Source: Neostapfia colusana (lineage: Eukaryota > Streptophyta > Magnoliopsida > Poales > Poaceae). Taken from it: 64,000 bases of DNA. The DNA is taken from NCBI GenBank assembly GCA_030760725.1, contig JASWHV010000010.1, forward strand, positions 33,919,760 through 33,983,759, read 5' to 3'. The position numbers and the translations under genes were made by a program. Shown piece by piece: positions 32,586-44,700 of this stretch. Position 1 is the stretch's first letter, and each line of letters starts with the position of its first letter. The notes beneath the pieces were generated by a model. The model was not told where the DNA came from and made no database searches. It saw nothing but the letters and a program-made list of their open reading frames with translations.

Positions 32586-35255
32586 CTCCTGACGACCCTA
32601 CCTATCATGGTAGCCCCTGAGCCCGGAGAGCACCTGTTGCTCTACATCGCGGCGACAACTGAAGTAGTGAGTATGGTCCTCGTCGCAGAGCGGCCGGACC
32701 CCTCATCTTCACAACCTGCTCCGGTAGCAGAAGACAGACGCCAGGAGGCCCCGCAGGACCAAGACGGTCTCCCGGACCTCCAAGGCAACCTCCCGGAGGC
32801 CCAGGTCGTCCTCCCGGAGGTCCAGGGCGGTCTCCCGGACCTCCAAGATAAACCCCCGGGGGCCCTGCGGGACCCCCCGGGGGCCAAAAGGGACCTCCCA
32901 GAGGTCCCCCAAGACCCCCCGGAGCTCCCGGACAATCAAGATAGCTTAAGGTCCTCCGGGTCCCAGCTCCCGGAGGCCCCCGTGGGTCCACCCACCTCCA
33001 GCGGGCCAGGGCCAATGGACAAGGACCTCCCAGGCCTGAGAAAGAGGGTTCGAACCGTCCAGAGGCCTGTCTACTACATCAGCGAAGTACTTCATGATGC
33101 CAAGACAAGGTACCTGGAAGTCCACAAGCTGCTGTATGCGGTGCTCGTGGCCTCCAGAAAGCTCCGCCATTACTTCCAGGCCCACCGGGTCTCGGTAGTC
33201 ACCTCGTATCCGCTGAAGACAATTCTTCACAGCCCCCATGCGACTGGCAACATTGCTAAATGGGCGGCGGAGCTGGTGGAGTTTGAGCTGGACTTCCTCC
33301 CACGCCATGCAGTCAAGAGCCAAGCACTGGCTGACTTTGTGGCGGAGTGGACACCAACGGAGACTGACCCAGGGGGCCATGGGGGCGGAGAACCAGAGCA
33401 CCAAGCTCCGGTCTTCACCGAACCCCACTGGACACTCTTCTTCGACGGCTCCTCGGGAAAGCAGGGGGCCAGTGCCGGCGTACTGCTCCTCATGCCATCG
33501 GGGGAACAGTTTGGGTATATGGTGCATCTCAATTTCAAGGCAACCAACAACATGGCGGAGTATGAAGCACTCATCTTTGGCCTGCAGACAGCCCTGTCTT
33601 TAGGCGCTCGCCAGTTGTTGGCACAGGGCGACTCCCAGCTGGTCATCAAGCAAGTCAAGGGCGAATGCTCCTGCAATGACCCCCAGCTAGCTGCGTATCT
33701 GCTTCACGTGCAGATGTTGGAGAAAGAATTCCTCGCCTTGGACCTGCACCACGTACCGCGCTCCGGTAATGCCGCAGCCGACAACCTTTCAACGAAGGCT
33801 TCCACCGGAGCCCCTGCGCCCGAAGGAGTCTTCAAGAGGACGTTTCTGCGGCCCACGGCCCGGCCCGCCGAGCCGGGCGAAGGGGGCTTGACCAGCACCT
33901 CGAAGCTGGTGGTCCCGGTGTCCCTACAGCCGTGGGCGCCGCCAAGGATCGTAAGCGTCACTGGGGACTCCGTGCAACCCAGCGCTCAAGATCCAGAAGC
34001 TCAAGTCAGACCCGATGCATGGATCACGGAGATCCGGGACTACTTGAAGGACAATATCCTCCCTGATGAACATGCAACCGCTGAACGGATTGTGCGTATG
34101 GCTAAGAGGTACGCGCTGGTAGAGGGGGATCTCTACCGGCGTGGCGCCAACCACATCCTATTGCGGTGTATAACCCAGGGGGAAGGCTGCGACTTGCTCG
34201 CTGAGATCCATGGAGGCGAATGTGGAAGTCATTCTTCCTCACGCACGCTTGTCGGTAAAGCCTTCCGGCATGGCTTCTACTGGCCGACAGCACTCCAGGA
34301 TGCCGTCAAGCTGGTCGAGAGCTGCAAGGCGTGCCAGTTCCATGCCAAGCAGATCCATACACCGGCTCAGGTGGTACAGATGATCCCGCCCTCGTGGCCG
34401 TTTGCCGTGTGGGGGCTGGACATCCTGGGACCATTTCCCAGATCCGTCGGGGGGTTCCGGTACCTCTATGTCGCTATCGACAAGTTCACCAAGTGGCCGG
34501 AAGCTACACCAGTTGTCACCATCAATAAACAATCCGCAGTAAAATTCATCAGGTCTATTGTCTGCCGGTTCGGGGTCCCAAACAGGATCATCACCGACAA
34601 TGGGACCCAGTTCACCAGCGCAGCATTCCAATACTACTGCAAGGACCTTGGCATTCAGTTATGCTATGCCTCTATCGCCCACCCGAGGAGCAATGGGAAA
34701 GTTGAGAGGGCCAATGCGGAGATTCTCTGGGGCCTCAAGACTCGCACCTTCGCCAGCCTGAAGAAACATGGTGCCAATTGGGTAGATGAGCTTCCGAGCA
34801 CACTATGGGCTAACCGGACATCCCAGAGCCAGGCCACCGGGGAGACACCCTTCTTCATGGTGTACGGGGCTGAAGCTGTACTTCCCCCAGAAATCACCAT
34901 GAAGTCTCACCGTGTCCGAGCTTACGACGAAGCCACGCAGGACAACCTCCGGCGTGGAGAAATTGACCTCGTCGACGAGGTCCGATTACATGCGGCACTC
35001 CGTAACGCGCGGTACAGACAGGCGCTTCGGCGCTACCACCAGAGGTCTGTGCGTGCCCGGGAGCTGCAGGAAGGTGACCTGGTGTTGCGGCGCATACTTT
35101 CTCGCGAAGGGGCCCACAAACTCTCCCCTAGTTGGGAAGGCCCCTTCCGAGTCGCGAAAGTATGCCGCCCCGGGTGTGTGCGCCTTTCCACCGAGGATGG
35201 GGCCATGCTCCCGAACCCTTGGAACATAGAACACCTCCGTAAGTTCTACCCCTAA
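32586..35255 (+). pseudogene. Element C RNase H domains and integrase
   Basis: This long open stretch (first start-like codon at 32607) has the RT connection region, about 110 residues of proline-rich repeats (32720-33040), the first RNase H region (VYYISEVLHDAKTRYLEVHK), the archaeal-type RNase H (FFDGS, MAEYEA, GDSQLV) and integrase with H-H-C-C (ending CKACQFHAKQ) and DDE residues (WGLDILGPF, ITDNGTQF, NGKVERANAEI). It ends with GPFRV and KFYP at TAA 35253-35255. It is uninterrupted and is the best preserved pol segment of the family here. Confidence 0.93.
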
Positions 35256-36094
35256 GAGCAAAAATAGGACAGTACTTTCTTTTCGTAATGAACTCCATAG
35301 AGTCCAGGAGCAGCGGTCGGAGCAGCTAAACCCCAGGGGGCGGTCCAGGACTACGTTCAGCTTTGCCTGGTTCCGACTCCAAGCGCGTAGAGTCTTGCTT
35401 CCCCTCTTAATGGGGTGGGTCGTGGCCTCCATGTTTAGCCTGCCTTCCTCCTATGGAAGGTTGTACGAAAAGAAGACTGCCCTACTTTGATCTTTCCTTG
35501 TACTCATTTAAATTGTGAATTGAGTTTTTTTTATCACCCTTGCAGTACATGGTTGCCATGTGCTCAGCTCCCCCTCTCTACAAGTCCCCAAGCACCAAGC
35601 ATATGGTTGGGGCTGTAAGTCAAATAAGACTATGAGATAAGGGAGGGGGAGCCCCCAAGGAGAATTACGTTTCCTCTACCTATGTGCAGGACTTCCAGGT
35701 TGCGGCAACGGGGACTGCATGAAGTAGGGGGAAAGGAGCTACCAACTACTTCGACCCAGGACTAGAGGGGGCGGGACCCAGGGGCCCCACGTGTCCAGCA
35801 GGCCCGGAACTCTCTCCTCCCTTGAGGAGGGCTCCGGGCTCGCCACATGGCAGGCGGAAACCGGACCTCCCCCCGCGGTGAGAGAACTCCGAAAGCCCTG
35901 CGTGTTCAACATGGCCGGGGCTCCCGTCTCCGCAGTAAAAGCAATCATCAAGTGAGCGCACGCTCTGACGATCCCGTGGCCGTTCGTGCTCCGGCAGCGG
36001 TCAAATTTGGGACTTAGAGAAAGTGCGCGGATTGGAAGAGACGGAGGTCCCACCTCGGGCTCGCTATCTCCCCCGAGATGGGCCCGGGGGCCAC
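35256..36094 (+). other. Element C 3' noncoding stretch, antisense ORF deleted
   Basis: I see no gene. The sequence on both sides of about 35930 matches the two sides of the antisense ORF in B: CACGTG-rich boxes on the left, AGTAAAAGCAA(T/C)CATCAAG on the right. The ORF is thus missing as a block of about 2.3 kb. The stretch ends with the probable plus-strand primer region CGAGATGGGCCCGGGGGCC. Confidence 0.75.
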
Positions 36095-37191
36095 TGTCGG
36101 TACCTGAGATATGGGGTACCCCCGCGCACAGGGTAAAATGCCTAAGGTACTCGCCCTTCTCCGCAGGGAGAGCTCCGAAGGCGCCACGCGTCCGGCGGGG
36201 CCGGATCTCCCTGTCCTCAGAGGAGAGCTCCGGGCCCGCCACGTGGCATACAGAAGCCGGACCTCCCCCTCCGCGGCAGAGAGGTCCGAAGACGCCACGC
36301 GTCCAGCGGGGCCGGACCTCCCTCTCCACAGAGGAGAGCTCCGGGCCCGCCACGTGGCATACAGAAGCTGGACCTCCCCCTCCGCGGGGAGAGGTCCGGA
36401 GGCTCCACGTGCCCCGCAGGCCGGACCCTTCTCGCCTCAGAGAAGGGCTCCGGACCCGCCACGTGGCCAGAAGAACGGTGCTGCCTGCCCCCGAGCGGTA
36501 GGCAGCGGGCGTAAAGGCGCCCCACACCTTGCCCGTACAAGGTATTCAAGGCCCGCGTCTTCCCAAGACGCGGAAACGCGGAACACGCGTCTGTCAGGTG
36601 CCGTTGCGCCCAGTCGCATCACAGACTAGCGCGCGGTGTCAAAACCTGCCAGCTAATAAACGCCGCGATAAGACATCCCATGACGCCTGCGCCGTCATCA
36701 ACCACTACGACTAGCATGCGGCATGGGCAGGGCGGCAAGATGAAGACTCAGAAGCCTTCGACCAGAGGCAACGACCGGCATAACTGCAGATACGGTAGAT
36801 AATAGACAATCTTCCCAGGACCACCTGTCGGGTCCCGGCTCCCCTTGTAAGCCGCCCGAGTCTTGGACTATAAAAGGCTCGGGTAGGCGTCGATAGCAGG
36901 GGTTCGCATTTTGCAACTCATACGCTAGCCATACGCTCTCAAGCTGTAACTCACCCCCAAGCTCAGGCCCCCGGCCCTGAGCAGCAAGCAATACAGCGAG
37001 CTCCATAGCTCGCCGTGGACGTAGGGTTTTACGCTCCGGCGGCCCGAACCACGTAAAACTCGCCGTGTCAAGCTCTCACTAACTCGTCCATCTGCGCAAG
37101 CTCTCTGCTAGGAACTAGCCCCTCCGAAAAAAGAACCTCCGCGGGCTGCCCAGTGCAGGCCCGGGGGAAGTGTCAACCGAACACTTCGACA
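36095..37191 (+). repeat. Element C 3' LTR (1097 bp)
   Basis: It has the same ends and length as the 5' LTR. TATAAAAG lies at 36869. TTCGG follows. Confidence 0.95.
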
Positions 37192-37198
37192 TTCGGGA

Positions 37199-37238
37199 TC
37201 CAATCAGATTAGGACTCTTCTCTTCCCGATTATAAGTA
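37199..37238 (+). promoter_or_regulatory. CCAAT and TATA boxes of LTR H
   Basis: CCAATCAG at 37199 and TATAAGTA at 37231 lie about 30 bp apart, followed by a C-rich start region. Element C inserted just in front of them and so separated this core promoter from the G-box rich left part of H. Confidence 0.6.
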
Positions 37239-37711
37239 GAACCCAAAAACCCCTGGCCGAAACCACAAACTTCTCTTTCAACTCCTGAGCCGACGACTTA
37301 GCGCCCTAGCCCTAACTCGCTGAACAAAACATCGCTGAAGCGCAACAAGGGAGATCATCGGAGAAGAACCGAGTGGTCTGAGGAGGACCTCGAAGTCAAG
37401 AAGAGCGTGAGGTAGGACTTCAATACCACCTTACGACATCATGGTGTTCATCTCTTGCATCTGTTCTTCAATTCCTTTCGAACAGAAGCTTTCTCGTGGG
37501 CAGATCACTTGATGATCAGTTTGATCTAAAAACAAGATCATCGCCACGACTACCTTTGATCCGAACACCTCTGTCCATGCAAGCCATGCAAGGGCACACC
37601 AATCTAATAAAAAATCATAGGATAGCATGCATGAGCATCATCACATCTAGTTTAGGGTTTGTGCATGATATTGATTGCTGTGAATTTTGTATGCACGTGA
37701 ATCCTACATAG

Positions 37712-39083
37712 CAGAACAAGCTCAGGGAGCTGTCTACGATGGGCTGCAGCAACAAGGTTTTGAGAATCAAGAACAACCGGAACCGCAAGAACAAGGCAAG
37801 TGCTCCTTGACCATGTTGATCCTATGTTTTGGGTAAAACTATTTTGTTTTGCGAAAAGGTGTGCGTGCTGAGTCAAACATGATGGGAAACCCTTTTTATA
37901 GGAGTTTACTAGTTTTGATTAAACCATCCTTGTCGCCTGGGAAGTTTATGAGTCGGGTATGGTTTTTGCTTTATGCTTCGCTGAGTCTCTGGGATCGGGA
38001 AGCGAGATAGATGTGTCTAGCTAACTGCACTCGTACTGATAATAAGTAATTGATGAGGTTAATGAACATGGATCGGAGGGGAGATCTAGGCAAGACTGGG
38101 TTTGTGGATGAGGTAGCATGAGATGGTGGTTTTACTTGCCGTAGATCTAAGGACCGGTTCATGCATGCACATGCCAGGATAACAGTGACACCACAAGGCC
38201 AAATATGGGTGCGGCTTAGCTGAGTAATTAGGTAAGTTGCTAGAGTGTTATGGACTGTGGAAGGCGCGGGGAATGGGAGTCGAGTGAGGACTGCCCTGAG
38301 AACTGCATGGCACAAGAGGGGGCCCGTGGGTGGGAGAATTGGAGATTCTAGCCTGCCGGTGAAACCTTAGTGAGTCCATACATCTAGTAACCCCTTTGTA
38401 AAGGCTATTTTGTGATCTCTTGACCATACACCGACGGATGTGTACTGGTATAATGGAGGTTCTGCAGTCGCCGACGGGTGAAGAAATCACAAACTTGTGG
38501 GTAAAGAGGTGCAAACTCTGCAGAGTCTAAAACTATCATGATAGCCGAGCTTACGGTCATGAGCACCTGGCTAAACTGCCATGATTAGATGGGATGGTTA
38601 CTGGAATGGTTGTTGGGAAGTTTCTAGGTTATGGTTATTGGTTATGGTTTGGTTTGGAATTGTTAAGTCTGGATGATGAAAGGGTTGCATGACTGGTGGG
38701 TCATGATATGAGATTGGTCTCGGTGCGAGACAAGGTTGTTTCATGGGGTGAGATGGTAGCGAATACGAGGAGGTATTCGTGAGTATGGGTAAAGGATTGG
38801 TTAATGTTTGGATGGAACACGGGAAGTGATGGAGGTATGTTGGTAATTTCATACATGCTGGGAATACATTCATCTAAAGTTAAGTTGCTGTTTTATCACG
38901 GTTTAATAAATCTGCTTTTCTGCAAATAAGCCCTTTTATACCTACCTTGTTTATGAGCTGCATGTCATGTGTTACTCCCGCACTTGCTGAGTACATCATT
39001 GTACTCAACCTTGCATTATTATTTCTTCATCAGCAGCCGGAGAAACCTATTATGAAGATCAAGTGGAACATTATGGTGTGTGA
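37712..39083 (+). other. Candidate spliced exon pair inside LTR H
   Basis: Exon 37712-37795 (84 nt, after ATAG) is open in one frame, Gln/Glu-rich (LQQQGFENQEQPEPQEQ) and ends in AACAAG before GCAAGTG, the consensus of a GC donor. A second exon starts at 39037 after TCATCAGCAG and is open to TGA 39081-39083 (GETYYEDQVEHYGV). Both junctions are phase 1. A hairpin with a 7-bp stem (38988-38994 with 39001-39007) lies just before the acceptor. I find no AUG in the leader upstream, so translation is uncertain. No known protein family is recognised. Confidence 0.45.
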
Positions 39084-39363
39084 TCTGTTCTCAACCTTGC
39101 CTGTGGAGGGAGTAGAGATGGAGCCACTTCTGCTTAGTTTTGCTTCCGCATTTAAATAAGATTTCCACTGCGTAGAAATAAGGACTTCCGAGCATGAGTC
39201 CAAGACTCATGAGGTATTGTAATAAACTCTGTTATTCGTGGTAATATATAATCTGAATTCAGTTTGTGGAACGTATGTGTATGTGTGATGAACATCCTGG
39301 GCACACATATGCATTAGTTCTCGGTTCCGTGGTTTTCCACAGAATTGAGGGCGTCACACAAGG

Positions 39364-39952
39364 CAAAGCGGTTGTACTCCCCTGTACCTCCGGATGCCAG
39401 GATGCGTACGCTTTGGGCAAGGAGCCGGCTAAGCGGGATACGCACCCTGGACCCCCCATGCACAACGCAGGCCTTTCCTGGAGGTGACCAACTGGCACAT
39501 CAACACCTGACTGGGGGAGGCCCGAGAGACTCACTTGGCCATCGGCAGGTGCCTCAAGCGCAACCGCCCTCGGTAGGATAGCAAATGCTGACTATGGATG
39601 AGCGCGGGAGAGAGGGAGCTAGATGTACGATCAACATACATAGAGAGTGCAATCATAAAAATTAACGCATAATTTAAATGAGCACATGAGAGAGAGCGAA
39701 GTAGAACAAGTTTCTGTGTTAATGCCCATAGGTGGAAGTCTGGCTGTACATGGAGGCAATGACCCGCCTCGTCTACAAGGGAAGCAAGACTCTACGCGCT
39801 TAGGGTCGAAACCAGGCTAAGCTGGACGTAGTCCTGGACCGTCCCTTGAGACTTAGCTGCCCCAAGCGCTGTTCCTAAACCCTATGGGATTTATTACAGA
39901 AGGGAATGACCCTGTTCTACTAATGCTCGAGGGATAGGACTTACAGTGTTGT
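39364..39952 (-). other. Element E noncoding stretch, part 2
   Basis: This is the continuation of E after H: it resumes at CAAAGCGGTTGTACTCC, as in D at 20077, and includes an AT-rich patch near 39655-39680. I see no gene. Confidence 0.7.
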
Positions 39953-40250
39953 TCCATGCCAAGGGTTTTGGGAACGGATCCCTCACTCGGTTGAAAGGCA
40001 TGTGTACCTGGGACGGCAGCTTTCGTGATTCGGAAGGGACCTTCCCGGCTGGGGGAGAGTTTATAGGTCCTTCTTGAGAAAGTGCGTGCCGCGACACCAG
40101 GTTGCCTTTCTGCAGGTCCCTGACGCGTTTGATTCTTTGGCGGTAGTGCTAGAGCAGAAGCCGAGACCATGCGCTGTGGGGTGTCATCTGCAGCCGCACC
40201 TCGTCGACGAGGTTGTCATCTTCACGCTGGATCAGGTCCGGCACGGCTTC
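39953..40250 (-). pseudogene. Element E integrase C-terminal remnant
   Basis: The minus strand carries YKLSPSREGPFRITKAAVPG, the counterpart of HKLSPSWEGPFRVAKVCRPG in C. AACCTCGTCGACGAG lies near 40215. Frame breaks are present. The two CCCCTTGAAGGCCTT copies found in B and D follow at about 40285 and 40355. Confidence 0.68.
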
Positions 40251-40436
40251 TCCCCGGCGCCCCCGGGGAGTTCTCCCCTTCTGGCTAAGGCCTTCAAGGG
40301 GTAGGTGGACCCGGGCTCGTCTTGGGAGACCCAAGGTGTCTTCCCCTTCTGGCAAGGCCTTCAAGGGGTTGACAGTCCTTGGGCGGCCCCCAGGAGGTAT
40401 GACCGAGGCACGGAGGCATGCTCTCGGGTGGGGCTG

Positions 40437-41528
40437 TGACACGACCCCACGGTCTTGTCGAGCCAGGATCACGCTGACGGGTGCTGCATTGCACAGCACC
40501 GTATAACACACGTCAAAGGTACAAAGCGGAAGCGAAATTTTATATTACATAAACAGGTTTATGAACATGTTTACATCAAAATAAGTTCAGTCTACACTCG
40601 CGGCCGTAGAGTACGCATCAAGTCCACGTTCAGCCCTTGAACGGGTCCTTGCTAGCACACACGCACACTAACTCTGCAGCATGCACGACTCCCATTCGAC
40701 GGGGTTCCCCTCATGGGGTTCCGTCTCCTCCTCGGGAGTCCCTCATAGAACCCTGCAAAAGCTTCAAACACAAGCAGTGAGCACGAAGGCTCAGCAAGTC
40801 TGACCCGTCTCACCTAAACATGGAACTTCTACATGAGGGGTAATTGGTTACATGAGGTAAAAATCATTTGCAAAGGACTCGCCTAATTAGTGTAACCTTA
40901 CTTTCAAGTTTATCAGCAGGTTGTGGAGAACCTCACGCTAAGGCACATGAGAGAGCCGCAATCAAACAAGAAACGCATTTCTCTCATGTACTTTGCCCAA
41001 AGTTGAAATGAACTTAAGTTAGCTCTAAACTACAGCAAATCATTAGCAATCAAGTCCATCTTTCAATCAGCAACATTTTAACATGTAACTAGCCTGTTCT
41101 TTCTATGTCATGGTACAGTGAACAAGTGGTACTCACTGACCGCGAGGGACGGCGATTATAATCGATTTCCACCTGCAGGGTTACCCGAACAACCCGTCAC
41201 GTACGCCCGTACTCGATGTTGCCTACAACAACTATCACGGACGCCGTACGCGACTACCTTTCACCCGTTAGCCAAATGTTGAACCGGTCCAATCGTCCTG
41301 AGCAAGAGGTCTCTGCGCGCGCATCTCAGTGCCGCCAGCCGATTTACACCTCGAGCTCTCAACCTAACCTCTGAACGACCAGCTATGCCTCAACACCCAG
41401 CTACCCGAGTTACATCAGTTTCCCGGTTCCCATATAGCCGGTAGGTCTTCGGTACTGTTCTAGCTTGTTCAATAGGCCTGCACACGGCTCGGTCCTCAAT
41501 CGACACAAGCGGAGCTACAGCACACAGG
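40437..41528 (-). repeat. J1: old G-family LTR, 3' part, inverted
   Basis: On the plus strand it begins TGACACGACCCC, the reverse of the G LTR end, and continues to GCTACAGCACACAGG, equal to G LTR bases from about 48732 to 49827. It is interrupted at 41528 by J2. The exon that is open in G (49508-49596) has a 4-base deletion here. Its left flank GGCTG (40432-40436) would be the target duplication. Confidence 0.8.
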
Positions 41529-44355
41529 TGTAAGGGCCTCAGTTTTTGACACACATTTGCAGTGTTCATCACCACACCACACACCTCATGTGAGGAAGGA
41601 TGATGAACACAAATGAAGAGCAAGTAACAATTATCAACATGCTCATTAGAGAACAAACTCACACATTGCAAAAGTGGTATTTCCCACATGTGATATAGAT
41701 GGGCTGGACATATGAAAACTCCTACACTTTACTAAGGATGTCCATGCCAAGTTTCACCCAAATTCAAAACCTTTTTGAGGTCATTTTGGGTATAGTTAGG
41801 AAGAGGGCATTTTGAAACCATATTCAAATTCAAACTGTTTTTATCCCATGAATTTAAAAGTGGGAGGCATATTCTTACTCAGCACATTTTTGTGAGCTCA
41901 CACACCAATTTTCACTCCATTCGGAGTTGATCTTGACATGAGCTAAGTGGGAGAAATTGAAACTTTATTTGAATTTCAAACTGAACTTGTGCTGAAATTC
42001 ATTCAAACCAAACCTCATTTGAACTTTGATCAATTCAAATGGCTCATGGGTGAATAATTTCAATTGCCAAGGGTAGTATGGGGTTCACTGTTTACAACAG
42101 TGATTAGGAGTAAATTTCACAGGTTAAAACTGGAAGTGGGACCCACATGTCAGCCACTGCTCAGATCGAACCGACTGAGACTTTTTCACTCGGGTCGCCG
42201 AGCCGCAGCGGTGATCGCCACCGAGGGCCGCCGCCGCGCCAGCAGCTGCTTGCCCACGCACGGGCGTGAGGCGGTGCAGAGCCTTCTTAATGCGCTTGCC
42301 CCCCTCCCTGGCCGAGGCACCGCTGTTCTTCCCCGCAAGAACTCAGCGCCGGCCGAAAATTTCCGCAGCTCGGAATCGATCGGAGAACGCCAATCGCAGC
42401 TCCCTCCGTCCACTCCAGAGCCCCAGCAAGGTACTGGAGACCTTACTCCGTCCTCCCCGTTGCTAGAATTCGGTTGAAACCGATTGATATCGGCTGTACC
42501 GAAAGATCAAATTCAGGACTTGGAACCACCGCACCTCGGGCTCCCGTGGACATCCCAACCAGGGCGTTGTCATGCCCGAGCCAAGGCACCCTTGGACGCG
42601 CTGGTGACCGGTGCTGCTCATCCCCGAGCCACAGCTCGAGTGGTTGCTCACCGGCGGCGAATTTCCACTTTTCCCCTTTCTGTATGCAGAACGACCTTCG
42701 GGTACGATTCTGTTTAATTCGTGCTCTAGAAAGGATTAGAGGGCCTCAAGCCGCTCTCACACGAGCTAGACACGGTAACGCACAAGTTGCCTTCATAACT
42801 TTGGGCCGGAGAACCTCTGTACCCGGCGTAATTTGAGGTCTACCAATGGCGGAATGAACGGGCGGCATCGGGCGCACGGTGAGGACCTATTTCGGGCCTT
42901 CCCCGAGCTGCCGCGAGCTCATGTCAACCTTCTCTGAGGTCCACTGATGCTCCCAGACCGGTTTCCCAAGTAGCTGAGGTGCTAGAGAAGCCAGCCGACA
43001 TGGCCGAAGTCGTTCTGAGGTGGCGGCTCGTCGCCGACCATGCTCCGGCCATTGTCATGAGCAGCTGACCCTAGAATCCTGTTCCCCGAGTAAAAGTAGG
43101 CAGGGGCAGCCAGAATCGAGAAGTTTGGAGCTGTACAGCAGCCGGCGGCGAGCTCTCCGGCGAGGTCCCTCGGCGGCGGAGCGCGGGCGTCGCGAGGTTG
43201 AAGAAGGGGTGGACCCCAGCTGTCAGCGGGAGATACTTTGAATTGGGATCCATCTTCGGCCGGGATCGGGTGTGCTGGCACGCAAAATCGTTGTGGGCCG
43301 CGGTGTGCTGTTGCCTCGGCGTGCGACGCGTGTCCCCTGGGCCCACGCGCGAGTTTAAACTTTTCCCCGATTTTCAGATTTCCTTCAAACTTCAAATCCT
43401 CATAACTTTGGCTAGAAAGCTCCAAATTGAGTGAACCAAATTTTGCTGGATTCAGCTCTCCGAGTACTTTCCAGCAAATCAAGTTTCACTTCATGAAAAC
43501 CCTTAATTCTCAAGAATTAATTCCTCAAAATTTAAAATTTTAGGAATTTTAACTGGAGAACCCTTTGGAGGAAAATCCTGAAATTTTGCTGGGATGTTCA
43601 CCAAAATATCCTTGAACTACCATAAAAATTTCAGATCCATTTGAGCTCATCTGATCCACCTAATGGTGTGATTAGTGAAACTGTTCCAGAGAAAATATAA
43701 AATGTTCAGAAACATTTTCAGAATTTTCTCTGAAATTGTTTAGCTCATAACTTTAGCTAGGAACCTTCAAATTAAGTGAGACCAACTCCATTAGAACCCT
43801 CTGAAAATCTAGTTTTCATAAAGTCATAATTTGCTTCATGAAAATTCCTGGAACACCCTAAGAGTTCCAATTAAGGTCAAGGACATAATTAATTGTGGAG
43901 GGCTCAAATGATCTTTGCTGCAACTAAAACTTGACCAAGTCTCTGTTTAGGTTGTAACCAAGCCACAGTAAAAGTTTCACAGTCATTAGGTCTGTCTAGC
44001 AAGGGTTATAGACTTCACAACTTCAAAGTTAATACAAATGCATTTAAATTGATACATATATTGCTCTTATCATGTAGTCGCTAAGGTCGAGGAGGAACCC
44101 GAACCCCGTTAGCTACTGCGTTGCTAGGATAGAGTAGGATTCGGTACAAGTCGAGTAGTTGGAACTACTCGCGAGAATAGGCTAGAGGCACATTGCTCGG
44201 GTAGAGATAGCACATGATACACATGGCAAGAAAATGAGACCGAGCGGAGAGCACGGGCAGCAGGACTTTGGGGCCTGTGTGCTGTAGCTCCGCTTGTGTC
44301 GATTGAGGACCGAGCAGTGTGCGGGCCTGTTGAACAAGCTATAACAGTACCGAAG
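41529..44355 (+). repeat. J2: old G-family LTR, 5' part, inside J1
   Basis: It starts TGTAAGGGCCTCAG and follows the G LTR to AACAGTACCGAAG, where F interrupts it. Compared with G it has many substitutions and a deletion near 44090 that removes the candidate exon between CCCGAA and CCCCGTTAG. ACAGG (41524-41528) is the probable left target duplication. It contains no gene; open frames here are chance or relics. Confidence 0.8.
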
Positions 44356-44653
44356 TGTGACGCCCTCAATTCCGTTGAAAACCATAGAACCGAGAACTAA
44401 TGCATATGTGTGCCCAGGATGTTCATCACACATACACATACGTTCCACAAACTGAATTCAGATTATATATTACCACGAATAACAGAGTTTATTACAACAC
44501 CTCATGAGTCTTGGACTCATGCTCACAGCGGAAGTCTTTATTTCTACGCAGCGGAAATCTTATTTAAATGCGGAAGCAAAAACTAATGCGGAAGCAAAAC
44601 TAAGCAGAAGTGGCTCCATCTCTACTCCCTCCACAGGCAAGGTTGAGAACAGA

Positions 44654-44700
44654 TCACACGCCACAATGTTCCACTTGATCTTCATAATAGGTTTCTCCGG
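44654..44700 (-). other. Candidate second LTR exon in F
   Basis: On the minus strand the exon follows TCATCAGCAG and is open to TGA at 44656-44654 (GETYYEDQVEHCGV), one residue different from H. Its partner exon is at 59737-59654. Both keep the phase-1 joints although F is an independent insertion. Confidence 0.42.

Larger units (their letters stand above)
27917..37191 (+). mobile_element. Element C: complete Tat-lineage gag-pol element (9275 bp), coding capacity lost
   Basis: Two 1097-bp LTRs (27917-29013, 36095-37191) and a perfect TTCGG duplication define it. By eye the LTRs differ at about 27 sites (about 2.5%), which suggests roughly a million years at the rate usually used for grass LTRs. 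The internal order is primer binding site, gag, protease, RT, RNase H, archaeal-type RNase H, integrase and a 3' stretch. The antisense ORF of B, D and E is missing: sequence homologous to its two flanks lies next to each other at about 35930. Several stops and frameshifts break gag-pol, so C cannot move by itself. Confidence 0.95.
27106..39358 (+). mobile_element. Solo LTR H (about 2.97 kb) of a Tekay-like long-LTR family, split by element C
   Basis: H runs from TGTGACACCCTCACC to GGGCGTCACA, with TG...CA ends and a 5-bp target duplication on both sides. Its own sequence is 27106-27916 and 37197-39358. No coding internal part is left, so it is a solo LTR made by LTR-LTR recombination. The left part is rich in CACGTG boxes with GGAGCT spacers. 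The right part has CCAAT and TATA boxes and a probable spliced leader. The 3' 2 kb is alignable with the LTR of element I (about 62280-63060), so H and I are related families. F is a second copy of this family. Confidence 0.85.
24129..40436 (-). mobile_element. Element E: third non-autonomous copy, interrupted by H and cut off by J1
   Basis: E occupies 24129-27105 and 39364-40436; the part between is solo LTR H with element C inside. It holds an antisense ORF copy (24620-26369), the noncoding stretch (26370-27105 and 39364-39950) and the integrase remnant (about 39953-40250). At 40436 it stops at an old LTR of the G family (J1). D continues through the same sequence (GGGGCTGGCCCGATC), so gag of E is probably displaced to the right of the window. 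Confidence 0.85.

Noticed and set aside
42064..42477. ORFs in J2 and at 46393-46737 and 56072-56416 in the G LTRs
   Set aside because: They begin upstream of the likely TATA box and differ in sequence between old and young copies. Only the last part (after the TATA box) may belong to a spliced leader, which is described separately.
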